A stretch of DNA of 64,000 nt from Nageia nagi (GCA_050084985.1 JBITNC010000001.1:39184001-39248000); one strand, 5' to 3'; positions 22,562 to 33,540 are shown, counted from the first letter of the stretch. A program made the numbers and translations. Notes: generated from the letters alone by a model not told the origin.

Positions 22562-24837
22562 ATGATGGCCTTACCAATCACACACTGGGATGGACATAGA
22601 GATACCTTGGTGGCCAATTCTCCTATCGATCATCAGGTACATTACATCTCTTACCTCTTTCTTGCTATATTTTTTACCTACCTTCAGATTTTAGCTTCCC
22701 TACATACTGATTTTCCAAGTTTGCCCCTAGGGTTTACCTGTTGAATACCTCAGCCCATCATTTTTACCTTTTCATTCCATTTTTTGAATTTTTGGTATCA
22801 TGGCTATACCACACTCATCTATACAAACCTGTACCTTGAATTTTATTAACCTCTGTATATGAAAACAAGACCACTGGTGGTCCTTTCTACCCTAGTTCAG
22901 ACCATGGGTGGTCTTCTTTACCTAGTTTAGACCATGGATGATCTTCTTTATCTGTACTATTTTTGCTATTTTTATTTCATATCTGATACTAACTTGCTCT
23001 CTATCACTCTTTTCTTGTAGAATCATTCGTATCATATGCGACCATCTGGCAAGAGTGCCGCTTTTACCACTACCCAACAGTGGCCACAAACTGACAAGGC
23101 CCAGAGTATCTTGGAGGATATTTCTTTTAGCTACCTAGCATTCATTGATTACGTGTTTCATGATCACAATATGCTAACAACCTTGATGGAAAGGTGGGAT
23201 CTAAACTCCAACACCTTTAACCTTCTGACTGGTGAGATCATAGTGACACTAGAGGACATCTACAGGATCACTAAACTTCCTGTCAGGGGGAGGCTAGTGA
23301 ACATGGTTCCTGTTCCTAGCCTGGAATAGGCAGAGGTATGGGCTACATGGCTAATGGGGTTGGATGAAATAAATCACAGGAAGAAGGGTGTGTCCCTAGT
23401 GAGACATGTGCCAGAGTATCCTCCAGCATAGGGTGACCTACAGATGAGGCTCCTCATTGCCTACCTTCTAGATGCCATTTTCTACCTAGATAAGAGTAGT
23501 GAGACCTTCCCTGTGGGCATGGTTCCTATCATACAGGACATGGTGACACATAGGTAGCAGTATGCATGGTGCCCTGCAATACTATCACAACTCTATCATG
23601 ACCTCCATGGCTTCGCAGAGGTGGAGAGAGGGGGAGATAGGTAGCTCATTCTATGATACTGTAGGTGTGGGCATATGACCACATCATCATTTCTAGACCA
23701 ATGATGTTGCCCCTAGACCAGCTAGATGATGTACCCACCTAGCAATGATGGGTGATAATAGAGGGACTAGATTTCCCTAGCATGGACCTAGAGGGATGGT
23801 GGGTACAATTTGACCTACTGCAAGAGGCATAGATATACTGGCATCCCTATCAGGGAGGTGTACTAGAGTGGGAGGAGGACATATAGGAGATGGCATGGGT
23901 GATACACCCTACATACATACAGGCAGATAGGGCATTGATGGAGCTATACAAGCTAGAGCAGGTACTCCATTAGTTCAACCTCTAGTAAGGTATACCAGGT
24001 GACTATAGGATAGTGGTGCGCTACTACCATAATAGGCACCTTCTAGAGGACTATGAGCTAGTACCTGATTGGGACTCAGATTGGGAGTCCCCTAACAAGG
24101 ACTCCAACTATGGGGCCAATGATGACATAGATGGACCTGACCATACAGAGGACTACCTAGACTGGTGGAGGGAACATCATCCTCTCCACATAGGTATTCA
24201 TGATGCCAACTCAAGTGATGATGCGGGATAGGATGAAGACACAAGGGACATAGAGACCATATGGGACACTCCCTTCATGGTGGGAGGGTGGGGAGGAGAG
24301 AGTAGCCTGATATATGCTCGCAACATGTCTCTAGATGTAGGTCATGATGATAATGAGGAGATCGATCCAGACTAGGATGAGTATGAACCTGAGTATGAGA
24401 TAGATACAGATGTGGAGGAGGAAGACTATGATGAGGATGATGATGGTAAATTATCTTCTCTTTTGCTTTCCTTTGATTTTCTATTTTCATGATATGCAAA
24501 TGACTAACATGATATATCTATACTATGTCACAGATGACTAGGATCTTGAGGTCAAGATGGCTAGGCTACGTGGTCAAATTGGTCAGAAGGATGAGGAGAT
24601 TAGAGAGCTATAGGGTCATTTATGGTTCAGAGGAGGGGATTATACTGCATCTATCAGGACCTACAAGCAGCCAATAAAGAGATCAAAGCCCTCTATGAGT
24701 AGCTTCACCAGGTCAAGACACAGATCGATGAGGAGAAGGCATGCATAGAGAAGTACAAGGCACGGTGTAGGGGTGGCACATCTAGCAAGGCTACTAGCTC
24801 TAGTGTAGGGGGAGGGGGCTCTAGTAGGAGATTCTAG
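22562..24837 (+). pseudogene. Antisense plant mobile domain (PMD) gene in A2, three exons (decayed)
   Basis: Proposed exons are 22562-22636, 23021-24445 and 24534-24837. Exon 1 (ATG-ATG-GCC) joins exon 2 in frame. Intron 1 has donor CAG/GTACAT, branch point TACTAAC (about 22986-22992) and a pyrimidine tract before TTGTAG. Intron 2 is 88 bp with GGTAAAT and CACAG. The domain reads LMERWDLNSNTFNLLTGEII, VTLEDIYRITKLPVRGR and, after one frameshift near 23650, VWAYDHIIISRPM: the standard PMD blocks. An acidic region (about 24040-24445) and a helical tail (DLEVKMARLRGQIGQKDEEI) follow, ending in a Gly/Ser-rich stretch at 24837. Most internal stops are TAG at expected Gln codons. PMD proteins include host silencing factors (MAIN family) and transposon-borne forms; this copy is element-borne. 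Confidence 0.75.
22637..23020 (+). other. Intron 1 of the A2 PMD gene
   Basis: It begins GTACAT after CAG and ends CTTTTCTTGTAG. A TACTAAC branch-point sequence lies 28 bp before the acceptor. The 384 bp contain stops in all frames but preserve phase between exons. The open frame at 22508-22744 reads into this intron and should not be taken as a gene. Confidence 0.6.
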
Positions 24838-25377
24838 GTCATTTTATGTGATCTCATCCAGTTGCATTGTAAACAAAAACATTTTGATTCTTTTCATGAT
24901 ATATATATGAAACACAAATTTTGGTACCTGATTTGCTCTTGTACATGTGCTTATGATGGATGAAATTGATGTTTTGTGATTCCTAAAAATGAATGCCAAT
25001 GACACAACCTAAAATTCTAACTTCTCATGCTGTGAGGAGAATTGGAACCTTTTGAATTTCTTCTATTTTCCACTAAAAGAGGGTCACTAATGGTCCTATT
25101 AACATGAAATACAATGCCAACGCTCCTATTATGATGTCATGAAGCCCCCCAATCTCTTCACCATGATGTCCGTTAGTGACCTGAACTAACTGTTAGCTTC
25201 TCTCTCTCTTTTTGTTTTTTTTTCATATCGATCTACCGAATGATACCCCGAAGAGACTAGAGCTCCCACTGGTGTTAGCCTCGCAAACATATTCATAAAA
25301 AATTGCATTGACATGTTGCTCTTCCTCTGACCTTTGACCTTTGTCAGACACACATAGAATCCATCTTCTATGAGCTT
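24838..25377. other. Spacer between the ends of the two convergent A2 genes
   Basis: The plus-strand PMD gene and the minus-strand gag converge here. The 540 bp hold an ATATATAT stretch near 24899 and a CT-rich stretch (about 25195-25225), but no pol-type motif. Their absence shows that pol was lost or never present between gag and the 3' region. Confidence 0.5.
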
Positions 25378-26445
25378 CTATATTCTATCCCTAAGGCTTC
25401 CACACCCATTAGTATCATGGCCCTTAGTTTGATGATACTCACAATACTTATCTTCTCTATACCAAGTGGGTCTTTCTGCTATAGGATCTTCTTCACGCTT
25501 AGGTAAGGCTTGTAACAATCCTTTTGCCATAAGGTCTTTTAGGGTATATCTAAGAGGTATGGGAAATTTCACAAATTTCCTCTCTTTCGGCTCACTTGTC
25601 TTCTTGGCCACATGGATAGTTTTCTCCTTCTTTAGTGATTGTGATCTCTTATCCTTTGCTTTAGTCTTATCACCACTGCCATACTTCACAAGCGCTAGCT
25701 TCACAAGGACTTTCTCTTTCTCTAACAATTTATATGTCATATCCAAAAATGCAAGATGTGTATAATCGATGACATGTGATTGCAAGGGTAAGATAATAGC
25801 TTCTTTAAAAATATTGTTTACCTCTTTTTCCATTAATCTGGACTTCACTTGCTACCATGTCTTCTTAAACCTCACAACAAATGTATCCAGTTTCTCATCA
25901 CTACCTTGCTTTATAGCACATAAATCTGATACCATAACCTCCTGCTTGATATTATGCTTATATTGCTCAAGGAACAAACTACTAAATTATCTAAATGATG
26001 TGATGGACCCTTCAGGTAGGTATAAAACCATTCTTGAGCCTCTCCCTCCAATCTATGAGGAAAGAATTTAGCTTGCATTCTTTGATCTATACCAATTTTG
26101 AGTTCGCACTCATCCTTGAATCCTTGTATATGTCTTCTCAGATCTCCTTCACCATTGAACTTGTAGAATTTTGGCTCTTTATAGTTAGATGGTGGATGTG
26201 CCTACGAATCTCATCGCATAGGGGACTACCAAATTCAAAAAATCATTAGGTAGAGCTGATCCCCTTACTAATCTATCTATTTACCTTTGCATACCCTTTA
26301 TATTAGCTTGAAAGTTACTATTATCACCCTCAGCACTATTTTGCATTCATCTAGATCCCTCTGGATCATCATTTCTGATTTCCCCCAATAATTCATCCAG
26401 ATCTCTTTTTGAAATACTATGCAAGAATAATTTAAGCTAATTCAT
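25378..26445 (-). pseudogene. A2 gag (decayed)
   Basis: Gag reads on the minus strand from about 26445 (ISKRDLDELLGEIRNDDPEG) through the core (FLEQYKHNIKQEVMVSDLCA, about 26000-25930) to a well-kept 156-codon frame at 25848-25378. That frame contains WYREDKYCEYHQTKGHDTNG, a zinc-knuckle-like C-x2-H-x4-H-x4-C motif typical of Tat gag, followed by LRDRI. Several TAG stops and shifts disable the N-terminal half. Compared with a full Tat polyprotein nothing follows the knuckle except about 30 more degraded codons. Plus-strand open frames at 25466-26249 are shadows of this gene. Confidence 0.85.
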
Positions 26446-26510
26446 AACTAAAACACTCATAAAATAGATATTAGTCCTAACTAAAACCCTTAGGGTTTTA
26501 GTACAATGAT

Positions 26511-26536
26511 GTGGACTTCACGTCGGGTTCACCAAA
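26511..26536 (-). other. Primer binding site of A2
   Basis: The minus strand reads TTTGGTGAACCCGACGTGAA immediately inside the 5' LTR end. TGG next to the LTR is expected for the site pairing with the CCA end of a primer tRNA. The same TTTGGTGAACC is found in element D (54092-54112). I do not assign the tRNA. Confidence 0.65.
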
Positions 26537-26761
26537 TGTTTACAAATAAAATTGAGCGTACAAATAAATAAATAGGTAAATATCTACAAACTCAATATAT
26601 CTGTATTTGAGCTATGGATAGCAATTTATTCTCAATAGCAATGAACAAGATAACCGATTCAGAAATGTAATTGTACCAAACAAGACTGTAATTTGTATAC
26701 TTACCTCACAGAGCGTACCTAACAATGAAAGATGAAGATGTTGGCGATGTACTGATGATGA

Positions 26762-26766
26762 ACTAC
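26762..26766. other. Target site duplication of A3 (left copy)
   Basis: ACTAC at 26762-26766 is repeated at 27644-27648 directly after the solo LTR. Five base pairs is the usual duplication for LTR elements, so A3 arrived as a normal integration. Confidence 0.9.
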
Positions 26767-27643
26767 TGTTAACACATAAAAATGATTTTATGTTTTTAAA
26801 TCAATAAATTAGTGAAATATGTTTGGCCTAACTATATGTCTTGAATGGATTAAAGTGATAATATCAATGTTTGGCTTGAATATGAATATTGCATGGTTTA
26901 TCTTGGATATTGCATGGGTTATCTTGAATATTGCATGGTTTACCTTGAGTATTGCATGAATTATCTTGTTTATTGATGTATTTATCTTAAATCTTTGAAT
27001 TAACCTTATTTATGTGGATGCACGCCGACCTATGGGCGGTATTACCTATATCTATATAAATAAGGGATCTAATAGTAAGTCCACGATAACAAGGATACAC
27101 ATGATCCCGCGTATGGTCTTGTAAGTGGCTACCCCCTAAGGTATCTCTTGGTACCGCCTACAAGGCTGTGGTTTGTGTGCTTCCTTGCGCGAGCTCTCTT
27201 GACAATCTGCAATCAATACTGATATTATACTGCAATCTGAGATATCTATACTGAAGATCTGGACCTAACTGAGAGGTCAAAGCTATCAAAATAAGGCCGC
27301 CGATGCTCCTTTGTGAACGGAAGAACACCGCCGGTGCTCTTATACGACTGAAACGGACCGCCTGCGGTCCTCTTTTCACATCTTTGTAGGTCACGACGTT
27401 GTGGAAAAGGCAGCTTATCATCACTACATCGCCAATCTCAGTATCTTTCGTTGTCAGGTATGTTCCGTGAGGTTAGTACATAAATCACAGTCTTGTTTGT
27501 TACATTTACACTTCTGAATTGATTATATGTTGTTTATTGTTATCTAGAATAAATTGCTACCCGTAGCTAGAATACAGATAATATTGAGTTTGTAGATAGT
27601 CACCTATATACTTATTTGCACTCTCAATTTTTATTTGTAAACA
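26767..27643 (+). mobile_element. A3: young solo LTR of family A
   Basis: A complete 877-bp LTR, TGTTAACACATAAAA to TTTTTATTTGTAAACA, flanked by perfect ACTAC duplications. It lies in the opposite orientation within the 5' LTR of A2. There is no internal sequence, so it is a solo LTR left by recombination between the two LTRs of a former element. It retains many CpG sites (for example GGACCGCCTGCGG and AACACCGCCGG) that are TG or CA in the other copies. A TATA box TATATAAATA lies at about 27053-27062. It is the youngest family-A insertion here. The minus-strand frame at 27158-27424 is incidental. Confidence 0.92.
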
Positions 27644-28269
27644 ACTACCCCTCCAAAAATGTAGTAACCTGTGAAGATGCAAAAAGAGGACCACATGTGG
27701 TCCGTTTCAGAGATAATAGAGCTTTGATGGTGTTTTTAGTTCATAAAGGAGCACCAGCAACCTTTGTTGATGGTTTTTGACCTCTCAATCAAGTCCAGAA
27801 CTTCAATATGGATGTCTTAGATAGCAGTCTGATATCAGAATAGATCATAGCTATCAGGATAGCTCATGAAAGGAAGTACACAAACCACAACCTTGTAGGA
27901 GGTACCAAGAGATACCTTAAGGGGTTGCCACTACAAGACCATACGCGGGATCATGTGTATCCTTGATATGTGGACTTACTATTAGATCCCTTATTTATAT
28001 AGATAATAGATAATACAACCCATGGGTCGGCATGCATCTACATAAACAAGGCTAATTCACAACATTCAAGATAAACACACCAATAAACAAGATAATTCAT
28101 GTAATATTCGAGATAATCCATGCAATATTCAACATAATCATTATAAAATTCATATTTAAGACAAACATTAATATTATCACTTTAAGACTTTCAAGACATA
28201 TATTTAGACCAAGCATGTTTTCATTAATTTATTGATTAAAGAACATAAATTCATTTTTATGTGTTAACA

Positions 28270-28735
28270 CATTCTTAATCTACATTCTTACATGGCATAG
28301 CTTCTGACCATCTAGTAAAATAGTCTATTGCAATCAAGATGAACTTATGGCATGCTAAGGAATTTGGATTTATAATACCAATGAAGTCCATGCCTGATTG
28401 TTGAAAGGGTTCCTCAACTATCATAGGTTAAAAAAACATAGTATCTTACCTTATTTTTCCCATAAATTTGCTACATTTATCACATTCTTGGGCAATCTTG
28501 AATGAATCTTGAAATATGGTGGGCCAATAATACCTAGCTTGTAAAATTTTAGATTTTGTAGTTGGTACACTATAATGCCTACCAAGAATTCATAATTAAA
28601 TTCATGCAATATTCTTTACGATTCATCATGAGTCACACATCTTAATAGGGTTTGATCAAATCTCCTCTAAAATTTATCCAAATATTCGAGACATTTACCA
28701 GTTTGAAAATAAAAAATAACTTAATCCAATCACTT
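28270..28735 (-). pseudogene. E integrase, N-terminal half (decayed)
   Basis: On the minus strand: ILQARYYWPTIFQDSFKIAQ followed by ECDKCSKF, the Cys pair of the H2C2 zinc finger (about 28560-28455). The core then starts GMDFIGIINP (about 28395-28365; first catalytic Asp kept) and YFTRWSEAMPCKNVD. The last codon before A2 is Glu or a remnant of it; VVIGMI on the other side of A2 continues the sequence. One or two stops occur (TAA for Gln near 28275). Confidence 0.85.
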
Positions 28736-29160
28736 TCTTCATTTAGTTGCTACTCATCCTCCATAATAGCAATCATATGTGAAGCTTTAGCTATATTTCA
28801 CATACTTCCCTACCTCTAATCAGCTTGGTTGGCTTAATTTCTATATCATATTTCATTATTTTAGTAATCCAAATAGCCTTTCCTTCACCTAAGTCTCCTT
28901 GTATAACATAATTTCTTGCATCTGGATGGATAGTAAATATAAGGATTTTGTTGTGGGAGACATAATGCTTGAATGTTTTTAGTCCCTTCATTATAGAAAA
29001 CACTTACTTTTCAATAAATAAGGACCTTTTCTAGAGTTGATGCAGTGTTTGGCTATGAAAGGCAATCGAATGTTCTTCTTTGTTATCATGTTTCTATGTT
29101 AGAATTGCAACAATGCTTCTTTCTGCTCCATATGCATACATGATGAAATCTTTTAACATA
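28736..29160 (-). pseudogene. E native RNase H (decayed)
   Basis: Directly after RT, the minus strand reads DFIMYAYGAERSIVAIL (about 29150-29100), HSIAFHSQTLHQL and FSIMKGLKTFKHYV, ending with AIWITKIMKYDIEIKPTKLI (about 28880-28820). This matches the gypsy RNase H and its C-terminal tether. Stops TAG and TAA are few. The domain is separate from the second RNase H located upstream of RT. Confidence 0.75.
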
Positions 29161-30110
29161 TTAGGATTTTTTAAGCACAAGAACTTCTGTTATAGCCTTT
29201 TTAATTTCTTTAAAGGCTAGTTTTTCTTCACTTGACCAAACAAATATAGCATCTTTCTTTAGCATTGATGTGATTGGGGATATAATTTTTGAAAAATCAT
29301 TAATGAATTTTCTAACAAAATTGATCTGGCCAAGGAATGATTGCCAAGCTTTCTTGTTGGAATGGATTGGAAATGCTTCAATATATTTTGCTCTATCTGG
29401 ATCAATCATTAATCCCTCCTCTAAGACAATGTGACCAAGTAATTTTCCTTGGTTAACCATAAAAATAGATTTTTTTGGATTAATTGAAATCCTAAATTTA
29501 ATGCATTTTTCAAAAACTTTTATGAGATGTTCCAAATGATCCTTTTTTCTTTTAGAGAATATTGTAATATCATCCAAATAGACAAAGATGATCTTATTTT
29601 TTAGTTCACCAAATGCATGATCCATGGCTCTTTGAAAAGTAGCTCTCACATTAGAAAGACCAAAAGAAATTCTTTGAAAAGCAAATGTCCCTCATTTGGT
29701 TTTAAATGCAATTTTGTATTGATCTTCATCTTTCACTTAAATTTGGTTAAATCTTGAGTAGCCATCAATCATTGAAAAATAGCAAGCTCTAGCTACTGTA
29801 TGCAAGATCTATTCCATAGGTGGAAGAGGATAATTATCTTTGAGATTCACTTTATTCAAATTTTGAAATCAACATAGTCTAATTTGTCTACTTTTCTTTC
29901 TAAAAAGATCAAGATTTGCAACCCAAGATGAATGCTTGATAGGATAAATAATTTTTGAATCAAGTAGTTTAATCAATTATTGTTTTATAGCTTCTTCTAT
30001 TTTTGGGTTGACTAGCCTTTATTTTTTCCTATATGGTTTGGCATTTGGTTCAAGCTCAATTATGTGTTGGATGACATTTTTATCATATATCTTGAGATCA
30101 TCATAAGTCT
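29161..30110 (-). pseudogene. E reverse transcriptase (decayed)
   Basis: The frame starts near IIELEPNAKPYRKK (about 30070-30030) and continues with YPIKHSSWVANLDLF, NLNKVNLKDNYPLPPME, MIDGYSRFNQI and GTFAFQRISFGLSN. A 162-codon open piece (29649-29161) contains the catalytic box FVYLDDITIFS (about 29595-29563) with both aspartates, then LLGHIVLEEGLMIDPDRAK. YLDD rather than YVDD separates E from B1 and C. At least five in-frame stops lie in the N-terminal half. Confidence 0.85.
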
Positions 30111-30639
30111 AGGTAATTGCTTTCAAGAACTCATAATAGATTTGATACATAATATCTTTTCTTCATCATAACACTCTAAAGCTACCTTTATATACTTATC
30201 GAGTTCTATTTCGAGCTCAAAATAACTCTCCTTTTAGATGGCCAAGGATTTAGCTTTCTACACATCTTTTGAATCAAATAGTATTTCAAAAAAGAGTAAT
30301 CTTTTTGGTATAACATTATTTTTGAGTTTGATAACATTTGATTCTTGAAAATAGTCAAATAATTCTTGAATACCAAAAGTGTGAGCTACTATTTCATCTA
30401 GGAGTAATTTCATAATATTCTCATCAAAATCAAATACTTTCTAAAAATTTGTAGCATCAGGTACTGAAGGTTTACATTAAACTTTGACTCCAAGAGATCC
30501 TCTTTTATAATGAGCAGGATTATAATGTGCCCCTCTATTAGCAATTGCATTAGCTATTTGGTTGTAACTTCTATAAACATATATAAAATTGATAGCCAAG
30601 AATGACTCCAATAGATTACAAACTCTATTCTTGTAGCTC
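30111..30639 (-). other. E spacer between second RNase H and RT
   Basis: About 530 bp of degraded polyprotein linker. Pieces such as YEFLKAIT lie just before RT. I recognise no separate domain and see no LTR or other sign of an insertion that could have moved the upstream RNase H here. Confidence 0.45.
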
Positions 30640-30990
30640 TTAAAATAATGATGTTTTGCACTAATCTAGTTTTTTACTTTCTTTATGACCAATTTTAAAT
30701 AACCATGGACATTTAGATATTTGATTCCTATATTGATTACTTTATATAACCCTAAACCAATGGCTTCATACTCAACAACATTATTTGTACAAATCCATAT
30801 GAATTTGAAAGAGAATCTTTTCATATGTCCTTTTAGAGATTTGAATACAACTTCAACTCCACATCTATGCTTACATCTGAATCCATCAAAGTACATTATC
30901 CATATCTCATGTTCTTTTTTAGCTATGATGGAGATTGGTTGCACATATTTATATAAATAATAATTACCCATGCTAGCATCTGTGACCTAA
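30640..30990 (-). pseudogene. E archaeal-type RNase H located upstream of RT (decayed)
   Basis: A 101-codon open frame (30971-30666) reads EIWIMYFDGFRCKHRCGVEV, then NNVVEYEAIGLGLYKV and LNVHGYLKLVIKKVKN. These are the blocks of the type I RNase H added to Tat elements: DG, the Glu of NN-x-EYEA, and the position of the third Asp (here Tyr after Gly). In B1, C and D this domain follows the native RNase H and precedes integrase. In E it lies between the protease region and RT on the same strand and in the same order as the rest, so the arrangement appears original rather than scrambled. Homologous plant elements with this order may be known; I cannot check. Confidence 0.8.
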
Positions 30991-31700
30991 TAATTTAAAT
31001 CATTTATTGAAAGAATTTCAATTGTTAGGAGTGATTCTCTAAGTGTATCCCTTTCAAATACTTCCATAGGTTGGGGGCCATTCAAATAATTTTATTTTAT
31101 GATCTTCTTAAGATGAACACTTTTGGTGCCCTCATATAGAATTTTTACTTATTTATTTTGGAAGGGAATTAAAATATAACTATAGTCTAAGCTAAGTACC
31201 CTCCCAATTTAGCAATGAATTTTCTGGATAGACATATTTCAAATAGAGGTGGAAGATCAAACATAATGATATCTTGAATAATACAAATTTCAAGGAATGC
31301 ATTTAAAATTATTGGGACTCCTTTAACACTACCAATGACATCTATAGAGGAAGAATCCAATTATATGACACTATCAATAAATATTGTAATATACAACTTC
31401 ATGTCATTTGCAACAACTTTAAGAGTCACAGTTATTGCAACTCTATTATCTATCATATAGTCATTTACTACCCAACCTTCTAATCTTAGGGATAGATATA
31501 ATAGAGGGGGTATCCTTATACCTATAGCAGATAAAGGGACATCATTAGATATTGCAAATATGATGTTTCCTTCTTCTTATTATTCTTTAATTTCAAAGCC
31601 TCTTGCAAAAGATCTAATTGACCTAGTATCTTTAATGCATCAAACATAGTCATCTTAGGAGTTTTCTTTAGTTCTTCCACAATATTATATGGAGCATATG
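30991..31700 (-). pseudogene. E protease region (decayed)
   Basis: On the minus strand, VVNDYMIDNRVAITVTLKVV leads to FDLPPLFEICLSRKFIAKLG (about 31265-31200), a block found in the protease region of plant gypsy elements (D-[LV]-PP-x-[FY]-G-x-LSR-x-W-x-KLGG). A clear D-[ST]-G active site is not visible, so identification rests on position and on that block. Stops TAG and TAA occur in the C-terminal part, then a frameshift leads into the RNase H frame. Confidence 0.55.
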
Positions 31701-33194
31701 GGACAAACTTACTTGATTCAGCTTGTTGATGTGTTCTAAATTATTGAGTGATCTTTTCTTTATGATAGTATATAATAAAAGGATACCTCAACATATTAGG
31801 TCTCTTCTTCTCCAAGAATTCTTTTTTGATTGCAGCAAGATTTATTTCAATGGAGAGATTAGTACCTAGATTTTGAGAAACATTATCTGAATGTGTTGAG
31901 AATTGATCTTGTTGATTCTATGGCTGGGCTAAGGGAGCCTTAGTTTTCTTAGGTATAGGTTGTACTGGAATAGCTTCTTGATTTTATTGAGTAACTAAGG
32001 GTTGTTGTGGAGCCTTTGAATAAGAAGCTCTAGTTTGAACATAATTTACTTATTCTCTAGCATATCTTGAAAACCAAAAATTTACCATGATGAGATCAAC
32101 AATAGGATTTGATGCAGGTTCCACCATCTAGTATGAATGTAATCCCAAAGATTGATGTTGATAAATTGCATGAGTCTAGAAAATGAAGAGCTAAACATGG
32201 GGAACACCATTCTATAATGCTTGGAGCAACACTTTCTATAGATTTTATCATAACAACATTTTCAATTATTTTGGAGACTCTTGACTATTCTAAATTGTTC
32301 ATCTTGGGTTGGAATCTGGGTTGACACTGATTATCATATCTTCTATAATTAAAACCTTAATTTTGCCTTTCTTACAAAGTGAGCTTATTAGTAAGGTTCC
32401 TAATAGTTACCTCTAATTGCCTTATTATTTCCTCTTCTTGAGATTTAGGATTAGTACTAGCACTAGTGGATGTAAGAGCAAGCAATGCTAGAAATGATTC
32501 TAAATAATAGGCTTGGGAGGAGGTGGTAAGGCTAAGACTTCAAGATAAGCAATTTGTGGGACTTATTTAGGAGATAATTAGGAAATAATGGTATAATAGT
32601 TCTAGGTTGCATCTTTCTAGAGGATACCAAGGTATGCTCAAAAGTTTTTATTATCTAGTAAACATCTAGGAAGGTATCTCTTAACATAACAATGAGAATA
32701 TTAAGGTCTAAGAGAAATGCCTTCCTATAATATACCAAAGCTTGTACACTTATTGGTCTAATCTTTACTAGAATAGACTTCCATATTCTCTCAAATATGA
32801 TATTCAAATCATCAATAGACTCATGAGGATATCTTTTGATATATGCTATAAGGCTAAGGAATGTACTATCATCACCATCTATAGCAAATCTTTTAATTAA
32901 AGCTTGACATAACTCTTCCCATGAATTTATAGATTGCAGTGTGAGATTTTTGAACCATTCTATTACTTTACCCTCAAAAGAGTGTGATAATAACCTAGTC
33001 ATCATAGGTTTATCAATTATATAAAATCTTGAAACCAACAAAGATACATCTTGACAATGTTCATATGGTGTTTTACTAGACCCATAAAACTTAGGTAAAA
33101 CTTTGAATGCTACTTGAGGTATAGCATGGGAGTTAGTACCAACAACCAAAGGATGACTATTATTCCAAGCAAGAAAATCTATTGGTTGAGCCAT
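31701..33194 (-). pseudogene. E gag (decayed)
   Basis: A 179-codon frame (33194-32655) starts MAQPIDFLAWNNSHPL. It contains VLPKFYGSSKTPYEHCQDVS, IEWFKNLTLQSINSWEELCQ and AYIKRYPHESIDDLN, the order of a retrotransposon gag core. Below 32655 the C-terminal half down to about 31700 is shifted and holds Gln/Pro-rich pieces; I cannot place the zinc knuckle with certainty. The Met at 33194 is a natural start about 350 bp from the primer site. Confidence 0.8.
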
Positions 33195-33540
33195 GCTTAG
33201 AGTATTGGTAGCAGGTGAAGGATTTTTTCAAGTTGAATTGAATACAGCTAATAGTGGAATTAACCTAAAGGGAACTACAAGGGATACAACCCAAAAAAAA
33301 TTTTGCCTAGTCTTCCTATGAGGAACTGATAGCTCTTGAAACCTAGGCTATTTAAGGGAATTTTTGGAACTACTTCTAACAAGTTTGCATTCTAGAGGTG
33401 CCAAGGTTAAAAATATTCATTGGTTGATAATAGAGTCACTAATAAGGATAAAAGAACCTTATAATCTTTGAATAATCTAATTGATAGCCCACTAGACATG
33501 GCTATCTAGCCTATTTACACCCATAAAATATGAAATTTTA
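33195..33540 (-). other. E leader
   Basis: Short untranslated leader between the primer site and gag. AT-rich; no gene or repeat seen. Confidence 0.5.

Larger units (their letters stand above)
20247..28269 (-). mobile_element. A2: non-autonomous Tat-family element (gag plus antisense PMD gene, no pol)
   Basis: The 3' LTR is 20247-21095 and the 5' LTR is 26537-28269, itself interrupted by solo LTR A3. The internal 5.4 kb holds, on the minus strand, a primer site, a gag pseudogene and a repeat-rich 3' region, and on the plus strand a PMD gene. No protease, RT, RNase H or integrase motif is visible between gag and the 3' LTR, so the element resembles gag-only non-autonomous elements and would have needed pol from a relative. 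It lies inside the integrase of E, whose reading resumes across it. Flanking bases CACT (left) and CATT (right) may be a mutated target duplication. Confidence 0.8.
26537..28269 (-). repeat. 5' LTR of A2, split by a solo LTR
   Basis: The two halves are 26537-26766 and 27644-28269. Together they give an LTR of about 856 bp, matching the 849-bp 3' LTR. The join lies in GATGAACTAC/CCCTCCAAAAATG, which is continuous at the homologous site in the 3' LTR (GATGAACTGCCCCTCC, about 20467). Similarity between the two A2 LTRs is high, with differences mostly of the C/T and G/A type. Confidence 0.9.

Noticed and set aside
22508-22744. Open frame upstream of the PMD exon
   Set aside because: The codons up to 22636 are the likely exon 1, but the rest reads into an intron with good splice signals, and the nominal start is TTG.
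25466-26249. Three plus-strand open frames of 71-100 codons
   Set aside because: They are opposite the A2 gag, whose minus-strand motifs (zinc knuckle) are unmistakable.
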